Shown: positions 1-6,110 of the stretch, one piece after another
Layout: each line of letters opens with the position of its first letter
How positions within the stretch are numbered: the first letter of the stretch is position 1
Assembly (NCBI GenBank): GCA_030829985.1
Contig: JAURNW010000002.1
Location: 1-41,272, forward strand
DNA: 41,272 nt
Direction of reading: 5' to 3'
DNA from: Gammaproteobacteria bacterium
GTDB lineage: Bacteria > Pseudomonadota > Gammaproteobacteria > Eutrophobiales > Eutrophobiaceae
Position numbers and translations under genes: made by a program
The notes under the pieces: generated by a model
Databases searched by the model: none
What the model saw: only the letters and a program-made list of their open reading frames with translations
What the model was told of the DNA's origin: nothing

Positions 1-72
1 CGTGCATTGATTAAACAAAATACCTTGGCACTACGTAAACAGATGCATTACGATAAACAACACATTAACTAA
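1..72 (+). CDS. C-terminal end of an unknown gene (partial)
   Basis: Frame 1 is open from the window edge to a TAA at 70-72 and gives 23 residues rich in Lys, Gln and Leu. Only the tail is visible, so neither family nor function can be judged. It could be chance, since 69 open bases are not significant. The next possible gene starts just downstream on the same strand. Confidence 0.3.
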   Translation, partial: RALIKQNTLALRKQMHYDKQHIN

Positions 73-100
73 CCCGATGAACCGATCTGTCTCTTAGTTT

Positions 101-469
101 ATGCCGCTCTTTGTCCAAAAGGTTTTGACGACGTACAGAAACACTGGTCAAGCAATTGCTATTGACTACACCCAAGGAATAGATCACGACGACCTTAAGG
201 TTTCGATGCCAAATAGTGAAATATTTAAAGGCAAGGCAGTCATGGTCGGTAATAGTACCAGCACTATTAATAGTTTTGATTCAACCGGAACCAGTGCCTT
301 CTCTGTCGTTGAAAATTATACTGGTGATGTACAGGCCGTGTTATTTGGCAGTAAAGGAAATACGATGCGATGCAAACTGCAATATGCAGACTCAGGAGGT
401 TTGACTACCGCAGGCGGTATCGGTATTTGTGAATCATCCAATGGCGAAGTGATTGATGTTATCTGGTAA
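101..469 (+). CDS. small hypothetical protein, possibly a broken secreted protein
   Basis: This is a 122-residue ORF. Its C-terminal half has the pattern GxKGxTMRCKLxYAxxGG...GGxGxCxxxxGEVIDV, which recalls small uncharacterised proteobacterial exported or outer-membrane proteins with two conserved cysteines; I know no function for them. No clear signal peptide follows the ATG at 101. An in-frame ATG at 77 would add eight codons, but a TAG at 95-97 interrupts it, so the original N-terminus may have been lost through a nonsense mutation or a rearrangement. I see no convincing ribosome binding site before 101. It lies between an unknown gene tail and a tRNA remnant, which suggests a rearranged patch. 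It may be real, or it may be a decaying pseudogene. Confidence 0.45.
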   Translation: MPLFVQKVLTTYRNTGQAIAIDYTQGIDHDDLKVSMPNSEIFKGKAVMVGNSTSTINSFDSTGTSAFSVVENYTGDVQAVLFGSKGNTMRCKLQYADSGGLTTAGGIGICESSNGEVIDVIW

Positions 470-547
470 ATGAACGGATTGATTGAAGTTTACTAAACGA
501 TATTTATGGGACAATTAAAAATTTGATAGCTCTGAAAGCGTTATAAA

Positions 548-610
548 TGGCGCGCCCGGAGAGATTCGAACTCCCGCGCCCCCCCCTAGTTCGTAGATAG
601 GTACTCTCTA
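548..610 (-). pseudogene. truncated tRNA-Arg(ACG)-like remnant
   Basis: Read on the minus strand, this segment contains the 3' side of a D stem (GAGA), an anticodon loop CTACGAA as in tRNA-Arg(ACG), a T arm with GGGAG, TTCGAAT and CTCTC, an acceptor 3' strand CGGGCGC, discriminator G and an encoded CCA at 550-548. The 5' acceptor strand and the 5' half of the D arm are missing; a T-rich terminator flank is found there instead. The anticodon stem has one mismatch, and a run of about eight Gs follows it. It cannot fold into a complete tRNA. I read it as a tRNA 3' fragment, possibly left by an element that integrated at a tRNA-Arg gene. Confidence 0.6.
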
Positions 611-618
611 AAAACATA

Positions 619-656
619 AAAAAGCCGCAGTATTTATTCAATCACTGCGGCTTTTT
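619..656. terminator. bidirectional intrinsic terminator
   Basis: A 13-bp perfect stem (619-631 with 644-656, core AAAAAGCCGCAGT) encloses a 12-nt loop. It has T-runs on both strands, so it can terminate in either direction. It lies 40 bp past the stop codon of the minus-strand molybdoenzyme gene and is its likely terminator. Confidence 0.85.
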
Positions 657-695
657 ATTTTCATCATTCATCCTTGATGTCTGTTTCGTATAAGG

Positions 696-2816
696 CTACG
701 AAGCAGCTTCTACCTGCACCAGATTATCGAAGAACGTGGGTGAATGTCCCATGTCTCCAAACTCTGCGGAACTGGTGATGTTGACTGTTCCTTTGTTGAG
801 CTGTCTCCAGTAACCTAATGTGGTCAAACAGATACCGGCGTTCACGTCATCGGTAATCTTCGCTACACCTTCGTATGCACCCCGGTCGTTAAACACTTTT
901 ACGGTATCGCCATCGCTAATGCTGCGTGATTCGGCATCAGCCGGATTCAACATTACAAATTGCTCGCCCTGATCTTTTATCTTCATGTTGGCATAACAGG
1001 AATTCAGGAAGGCGTGGCTCTTCGGTGCAATCATGCTTAACGGGTATTTCTTTGCCATTTCCGGATTGGTTTCCGGACGTTCGTACGGTGGCAGGTAATC
1101 CGGTAATTCAGGGATATCTTCTCCCGGTTGAAAACCTTCGTACATTTGTCTGAACGGTGCGGCGACAAAGTTCTTTGCACCGACCACTTTAAACTCACAT
1201 TTGCCTGAAGGTGTTGGGAAGTTACCTTCTTTATGCGGACAACGATCATCTTTCGTGCCGACGGTTAAACGGGCAAAGCCGTTCTTGCGCAGGTATTCCA
1301 GATCAATCCCGTCACACGCAGGAGAATCCCAATCAACAAAGTTTTCAAGACATTCTGAGTCTGACCATTTCAAACGGTCTTCGTCGTAGCCCATTTTTTC
1401 TGCCAGACGTCGGAAGATTTCATTGTTCGATAAGCATTCTCCGGGGGATTCAACGCTCTTGGCATTGTAGGTCAGGTATAAATGACCCCATGAAAGAATA
1501 ATATCTTCCATTTCCGCGCCCATTGAAGCGGGTAATACGATATCGGCATAGGATGCTGTATCGGTAATAAAATGATCCGCAGCGACATGAAAGATGTCTT
1601 CCTGTTCCAGACCGGCAACCACTTTATCCGCTTCCGGTGATTGCGTTACCGGATTGGTATTCCATGTCATGACTGATTTAATCGGTGTCTTCAGGTTTTG
1701 TTCACCTGTTAACGCCCGACCCAGTTGCAGGATACTCACCACTTGCGTGCCTTCAGGAATTAATTCAGGTGCGCAGATAACATCAAACTTGTACGGATGT
1801 TCCCAAACCGGAAATTGCGTTACACCACCACCCACATGACGCCATGCGCCGGTTAATGCTGGAATACTGGATACTGCACGGATGGTTTGGCCACCGCCGT
1901 AATGACGTTCCAGACCTACACCCATACGAATCGCTGCGGGTTGTTCTGTTGCCAGTTCTTTAGCGAGTTTACGGATATCTGCTGCCGGTACGCCGGTGAT
2001 TTCTTCTGCCCATTCCGGTGTATGTTTCTTTGAGTGTTCTTTAAGGTCATCAAAACCTACGGTGTAGTTATCAACATAATCCTGATCAACCAAACCTTGT
2101 TCGATAATGCTGTTAATGACAGCCATGGCTAATGCGCCATCGGTTGAAGGCTTCGGTGCGATATGCCAATCGGCTTGTTTTGCTGTTTTTGATTTATAGG
2201 CATCAATCACAACGACCTTTGCACCTTTTTGTTGTGCTTCTTTAACGATTGCCCAGTGATGCAGGTTGGTACTGACACTGTTACATGCCCAGATGACGAT
2301 ATATTTTGAATGAATATAACTTTCGACATCGACACCGGCTGTTGGACCAACGGTTAATAACCAGGCGGTACAGGAACCTTCACCGCAATAAGTACGTTCG
2401 CAAACGGTCGCACCCATTTTATTAAAGAAGGCATCACCACCGTTTAAACCATGCACTAAGCCCTGATGGCCAAGATAGCTGACTGGCAGGATTGATTGAG
2501 GGCCGAATTCTTCTATCAGGCCTTTCCATTTATCCGTGATGGTATCAATGGCTTCGTCCCAGGTGATTTGTTCAAATTGCTTGCTGCCTTTTGGACCGAC
2601 ACGTTTCATCGGATGCAGTAAACGATCGGGATGATAATGACGTTTTTCGTAGTCTTTTAATTTGACGCACAAACCGCCGCGGGTCATGGGGTGGTCTTTG
2701 TTGCCTCTTACACCAATTACTTTGCCGTCTTCAATATCGAAGACCATCGCGCAGGTATCAGGACAATCATGGGGACAACCACCGAATGCGGTTTCTACTT
2801 TGGGATTTGCAGCCAT
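696..2816 (-). CDS. DMSO-reductase-family molybdopterin oxidoreductase
   Basis: This 706-residue protein carries an N-terminal [4Fe-4S] motif CPHDCPDTC (Cys14, Cys18, Cys22) with a fourth ligand at Cys50 in GGLC. Next comes the pterin-binding core, with a probable Mo-ligating Cys144 in RTYCGEGS, the position where formate dehydrogenases have Cys or Sec before HGPS. The C-terminus is a molybdopterin dinucleotide-binding barrel, from roughly residue 595. There is no Tat signal, so it is probably cytoplasmic. The subgroup with this N-terminal motif is usually annotated only as an oxidoreductase or formate-dehydrogenase-like protein, and the substrate is unknown. It is transcribed alone, with GAGG-type Shine-Dalgarno bases before the ATG and a strong terminator after the stop. 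The CoxDE-like pair lies divergently upstream and could be linked to it functionally, but that is inference. Confidence 0.85.
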   Translation of the reverse strand: MAANPKVETAFGGCPHDCPDTCAMVFDIEDGKVIGVRGNKDHPMTRGGLCVKLKDYEKRHYHPDRLLHPMKRVGPKGSKQFEQITWDEAIDTITDKWKGLIEEFGPQSILPVSYLGHQGLVHGLNGGDAFFNKMGATVCERTYCGEGSCTAWLLTVGPTAGVDVESYIHSKYIVIWACNSVSTNLHHWAIVKEAQQKGAKVVVIDAYKSKTAKQADWHIAPKPSTDGALAMAVINSIIEQGLVDQDYVDNYTVGFDDLKEHSKKHTPEWAEEITGVPAADIRKLAKELATEQPAAIRMGVGLERHYGGGQTIRAVSSIPALTGAWRHVGGGVTQFPVWEHPYKFDVICAPELIPEGTQVVSILQLGRALTGEQNLKTPIKSVMTWNTNPVTQSPEADKVVAGLEQEDIFHVAADHFITDTASYADIVLPASMGAEMEDIILSWGHLYLTYNAKSVESPGECLSNNEIFRRLAEKMGYDEDRLKWSDSECLENFVDWDSPACDGIDLEYLRKNGFARLTVGTKDDRCPHKEGNFPTPSGKCEFKVVGAKNFVAAPFRQMYEGFQPGEDIPELPDYLPPYERPETNPEMAKKYPLSMIAPKSHAFLNSCYANMKIKDQGEQFVMLNPADAESRSISDGDTVKVFNDRGAYEGVAKITDDVNAGICLTTLGYWRQLNKGTVNITSSAEFGDMGHSPTFFDNLVQVEAAS

Positions 2817-3253
2817 ATTTGCTCGCCTCTTGTTGGATATGATTTAGGAATTATTTTTATTATCCGCTAAATAATACTCCTAGATTCCATTAGACACCAT
2901 TAAATGGCTTAGGAAAGTCACAAATACCTGCATATTAGATTGTCATAATTTAGAGCAATACGAACTCATTTTGACAATCTCAGTGCCAATCAATAAATGA
3001 CATGCCGAAGCCTGTGTCCAATTAATATTAGATGTATTGTCTAAAACGGTTATTTTCTTCCTCATTAATATAAGTAATTGAAATTACTAATAATTTATTA
3101 TCTTTCAAATATAAATATGAGATATTCTCATTTAATGATACTGAACTATTAACGTTTTATTTGTTTATATTCATGAAAATTAAAATGTAGACCATTAGTT
3201 AAAGTTTTTGTTATAAAAAGAAATCTTTTCTATTTATAAATTTTTAATTTCAA
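2817..3253. other. AT-rich divergent intergenic region
   Basis: These 437 bp between the molybdoenzyme gene (-) and the CoxD-like gene (+) hold no credible ORF. They are very AT-rich toward the right and contain small inverted repeats, for example ATGAGA-TAT-TCTCAT at 3117-3131 and AGTAATT-GA-AATTACT around 3072-3088. Both promoters must lie here, but I cannot place them with confidence. I see no obvious ribosome binding site before the ATG at 3254. Confidence 0.5.
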
Positions 3254-4102
3254 ATGAATTTAAATGACGTTGGATATATTCCTGATAAAAAATTAGTCAC
3301 ATCGCTTGATTTGATGAGCCAGTTGAATAGACCTTTATTAATCGAGGGTGAAGCTGGTGTCGGTAAAACCGCTGTTGCTATTGCATTGGCTAAATTACAT
3401 GACTGCAATTTAATACGTCTACAATGCTATGAAGGATTAGATATTCAATCATCTATATACGAATGGAATTATTCAAAGCAATTGTTATGGATTAACCTTC
3501 AAAAAGAAAATAATAACCAACTTGAACTTAAAGAAATTTTTAGTGAAGAATTTTTGTTAGAGCGCCCATTATTACAGGCAATTAAGGAAGACAATCCGCC
3601 TGTATTATTAATTGATGAGGTAGACAGAGCTGATGAAGCCTTTGAAGCATATCTACTTGAATTACTGTCTGAATTTCAAATTAGTATTCCTGAGCTGGGT
3701 ACAATAAAAGCTAAATCGATTCCATACGTTATCCTGACTTCGAATGGAACGCGTGAACTCAGTGATGCCCTTCGCCGTCGTTGTTTGTTCCATTACCTTG
3801 ATTACCCTGAACCCGAACGTGAATTTTCAATTATCGAACAATCTATCCCTAATATTAATTCGCAAATTAATCAGCAGATTGTAAATTTCGTCCATGCTTT
3901 GCGAAAACAGGATTTAAATAAACCACCGGGCATAGCTGAAACAATCGATTGGTCTACCGCCCTCACTGGTTTATATATTAATGATTTGTTAGAAGCAAAA
4001 GAACAAGTAAGCACTACACTGAGTTGTCTTTTGAAAACCCGAGAAGATCAGCAAAAGATCAATGATGGAGAACTTCTTAAATTAATTAATATTGCTGTAT
4101 GA
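3254..4102 (+). CDS. MoxR/CoxD-like AAA+ ATPase
   Basis: This 282-residue protein has Walker A GEAGVGKT at 32-39, Walker B LLIDEVDRAD at 118-127, a sensor-1 segment with TSNGTRE, and an Arg-rich DALRRRC segment that probably carries the arginine finger. These mark the MoxR group of AAA+ ATPases, closest in style to CoxD. Proteins of this type act with a VWA partner as chaperones that mature or insert metal into enzymes; CoxD is known from Cu-S-Mo centre assembly in CO dehydrogenase. The next gene is such a partner, and the two ORFs overlap by four bases (ATGA), so they are co-translated. No molybdenum hydroxylase subunits are nearby, so the client is unknown. Candidates are the divergent molybdoenzyme or proteins encoded elsewhere. 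Confidence 0.85.
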   Translation: MNLNDVGYIPDKKLVTSLDLMSQLNRPLLIEGEAGVGKTAVAIALAKLHDCNLIRLQCYEGLDIQSSIYEWNYSKQLLWINLQKENNNQLELKEIFSEEFLLERPLLQAIKEDNPPVLLIDEVDRADEAFEAYLLELLSEFQISIPELGTIKAKSIPYVILTSNGTRELSDALRRRCLFHYLDYPEPEREFSIIEQSIPNINSQINQQIVNFVHALRKQDLNKPPGIAETIDWSTALTGLYINDLLEAKEQVSTTLSCLLKTREDQQKINDGELLKLINIAV

Positions 4103-5223
4103 GTGAAGTTTGTTTCAAAGAAAAGATCAGTGGTTTTGCTCATCACCTGCGTGAAAATGGGCATATTATAGGTATTAAAGAGTTAACGGATATCATCGAT
4201 TCAATTGCTAATCTTGAACAACCTGATGAAAAAATAAGTCGTCATTATTTACGTACAATTTGCTGTCGTAATAAGCAGGAATGGCATCAATTTGATGATT
4301 TATTTGATAAGTTTTGGCACCCAAAAACAAAAAATCAATCGACGAATGAATCATCTACAACTGATACTTCCTCTCGTAGAAAAGCACAAGAAAGTATTAG
4401 TGGTATAGCAGGAACCTCGACCAGTCAGTGTGAATCACTCACTTCTAACGAACATAGAGGGGCAGGAAAGCAAAATACAATTGCCAAAGCAGATTTTCGT
4501 TTTTTAAATGATACGCATGCCATGCGTGAAGCTGAAGACCTGGCGGAAAAACTGGCTATTCGTCTTAAGTCTAGGACTCGTACACATAAGAAAATATGTA
4601 TGAAAGGCAAAAATATGGATGTACGACATACCTTGCGTAAAAACCTTAGTAATGGAGGCATTCCAATAAAACCAGCTTATGCTGTTAAATATAAAAAACC
4701 GCCGCATCTCGTTCTTTTGCATGATGTCTCTCACTCGATGAGTTGGAACAACCCATTATTATTTCGTTTTGCTCGCGGATTGATTCATGCGTGTAGTAAA
4801 AACGAAGCTTTTGTATTTCATACAAAATTATTTTGTGTCACTGATCTTTATAGGGAAAAATCGATTAAGCAAATGCGAGACAAACTTGAATCAAAAAATC
4901 ACCTTTGGTTAGGTGGTACATGCATCGCTGAATCAATTAGACAATTTAATCTAAACCATGCAAAAAAAGTCCTTAAACATGATTCTATTATCGTTATTAT
5001 TAGTGATGGTTTTGATACCGATAAGCCCGAAGATCTAGCATTACAGTTAAAAAATTTAAATTCACGCTCAAAACAAATACTCTGGTTAAATCCAGCCCTG
5101 GGACGGGGGCCGATTAAATCGAATTCTCACAACATTGCAGCCGCTCAGCCTTATGTTGACCATTTCTTGCCTGCACACAGTGTTGATGCATTGCGCAACG
5201 TCATTTACAAGATAAAACTTTAA
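4099..5223 (+). CDS. CoxE-like VWA domain protein
   Basis: This is a 374-residue protein. A helical N-terminal half ends in a low-complexity Ser/Thr-rich linker (about 76-125). The C-terminal von Willebrand A domain has a complete metal-ion-dependent adhesion site: DVSHS (Asp209, Ser211, Ser213), a Thr in LGGTC, and SDGFDTD. This is the layout of CoxE, the partner of CoxD-type ATPases in enzyme maturation. The start overlaps the end of the ATPase gene by four bases, confirming an operon of two. No third gene follows; remnants of unrelated genes lie downstream. Assignment to the VWA/CoxE family is firm. The client enzyme is not known. Confidence 0.85.
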   Translation: MSEVCFKEKISGFAHHLRENGHIIGIKELTDIIDSIANLEQPDEKISRHYLRTICCRNKQEWHQFDDLFDKFWHPKTKNQSTNESSTTDTSSRRKAQESISGIAGTSTSQCESLTSNEHRGAGKQNTIAKADFRFLNDTHAMREAEDLAEKLAIRLKSRTRTHKKICMKGKNMDVRHTLRKNLSNGGIPIKPAYAVKYKKPPHLVLLHDVSHSMSWNNPLLFRFARGLIHACSKNEAFVFHTKLFCVTDLYREKSIKQMRDKLESKNHLWLGGTCIAESIRQFNLNHAKKVLKHDSIIVIISDGFDTDKPEDLALQLKNLNSRSKQILWLNPALGRGPIKSNSHNIAAAQPYVDHFLPAHSVDALRNVIYKIKL

Positions 5224-5297
5224 ATTTTAAGATTTGTAACGAAACTTCCTCACAATAAACAAGTCAGTACCATTAAATAATAACTCTTGTTTATAAA

Positions 5298-5471
5298 ATG
5301 CGACTTTTATTTCTACTACTGCTATTTTGCACATCATCAATTTCTTTTGCTTTTGATCATTCTCATTCTGAATATGACACACTTTTAAATGAGATCGTTA
5401 TTGAAAAAGGTGCTGAGACTGCTGTTGATTATGATCGACTGAAAAGTAACCCTGCTTCCCTGAATAAATGA
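5298..5471 (+). pseudogene. N-terminal fragment of a DUF547 protein
   Basis: An ATG at 5298 opens 57 codons to a TGA at 5469-5471. The product begins with a good signal peptide (hydrophobic Leu run, then SISFA) and continues FDHSHSEYDTLLNE and VDYDRLK. This is the recognisable beginning of secreted DUF547 proteins, which are normally several times longer. The reading frame breaks off into a stretch that matches a different family, so I read it as a truncated remnant. DUF547 proteins have no assigned function that I can state. Confidence 0.6.
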
Positions 5472-5656
5472 TCATTTCTCAAGAGTATGGCACGCATCAA
5501 AACAATATCTCTTTTGATAACTCCAATACCGGACTCGGGTTATATTTCTCCAAACTAGTCGCAGAGATACATAAGAACAAGGGTCGACACGGCTACATCA
5601 ATACGACCAATGAAGGCATAGACGGTGGTGGCTGTTTTGCAATTTATTTGCCTTAA
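5468..5656 (+). pseudogene. C-terminal fragment of a histidine kinase
   Basis: These 62 codons encode a segment with SQEYGTH, NTGLGLYFSKLVAEIH and a final GGGCFAIYLP. That is the end of a HATPase_c domain: the G2 box GLGL and the last beta strand of sensor histidine kinases. The N box, the G1 box and all sensor and dimerisation domains are missing, and an in-frame TAA lies directly before the ATG. It cannot be a working kinase. It abuts the DUF547 fragment, which points to a deletion that joined two formerly separate genes. Confidence 0.65.
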
Positions 5657-5931
5657 ATTTTGAAAGCACACGGATATCGTTAAATCATATTAGACATACG
5701 GCAATAATCAGCATCAATTTTTTGAATTAATCCCAGCTACACTATGAGCCAGTAAAAACTAACTATCTTACTGTTCTCATTGATAAAAATTAGCTATCTA
5801 AATATTGTTTTTGATCCGCTATCTCCAATCTATTCACCGACGCAGACTTCTTTTTTGAATGATTAACTAAGCTACTGAAATAAATCATATTTCATGCGTA
5901 TTTCTGATTTACATACAGAGTTTTGCCCAAC
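5657..5931. other. non-coding stretch upstream of the nrdA control region
   Basis: I see no ORF with coding character, no RNA gene and no clear repeat between the kinase remnant and the DnaA box before nrdA. It is AT-rich and probably decayed sequence. Confidence 0.5.
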
Positions 5932-5940
5932 TTATCCACA
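5932..5940 (+). promoter_or_regulatory. DnaA box
   Basis: TTATCCACA is a perfect consensus DnaA box. It lies 58 bp before the nrdA -35 element. DnaA control of nrdAB is known in Escherichia coli, so this site plausibly links dNTP supply to replication. A single 9-mer can occur by chance, but its position is suggestive. Confidence 0.5.
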
Positions 5941-5969
5941 GCTAATCCGGATCTAGATCACAGGCCATT

Positions 5970-5985
5970 CCACATCATCCAGTGG
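5970..5985 (+). promoter_or_regulatory. NrdR box 1 (distal)
   Basis: CCACATCATCCAGTGG is a 16-bp imperfect palindrome resembling the NrdR box (acaCwATATaTwGtgt type). It lies 32 bp upstream of a second, similar site, about three helical turns, which is the usual arrangement for the NrdR repressor at ribonucleotide reductase promoters. Confidence 0.6.
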
Positions 5986-5997
5986 TTTAAGAAGTGC

Positions 5998-6026
5998 TTG
6001 ACCACATTTTATTGTGGTGTTATACA
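5998..6026 (+). promoter_or_regulatory. nrdAB sigma70 promoter
   Basis: TTGACC (5998-6003) and TATACA (6021-6026) are separated by exactly 17 bp and lie 85 bp before the nrdA start codon. The promoter-proximal NrdR box sits inside the spacer. A good GGAGG Shine-Dalgarno sequence precedes the ATG at 6111. Confidence 0.7.
6002..6017 (+). promoter_or_regulatory. NrdR box 2 (promoter-proximal)
   Basis: CCACATTTTATTGTGG, extended to ACCACA-N6-TGTGGT at 6001-6018, fits the NrdR box well. It overlaps the end of the -35 hexamer and fills the spacer of the nrdA promoter, so a bound repressor would block RNA polymerase. Confidence 0.7.
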
Positions 6027-6110
6027 TTCGTTTACAGAACAAACATCAACAAGTTTCTAGCACCATTTGAGTGCTTGAACATATAAAAATAAAGAACTGG
6101 AGGGGTGTAA

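Noticed and set aside
548-610. Functional tRNA-Arg gene
   Set aside because: The 5' acceptor strand and half of the D arm are missing, so no cloverleaf can form.
4425-4734. Minus-strand ORFs inside the CoxE-like gene and comparable ORFs opposite or inside other genes
   Set aside because: They lie wholly within well-supported genes, show no protein-like motifs and have no ribosome binding sites.
3254-5223. CO dehydrogenase (coxMSL) locus
   Set aside because: Only the CoxD/CoxE-like accessory genes are present; no molybdenum hydroxylase subunits occur in the window.
5468-5656. Small independent gene
   Set aside because: The sequence is plainly the last part of a histidine-kinase ATPase domain and lacks the N and G1 boxes.
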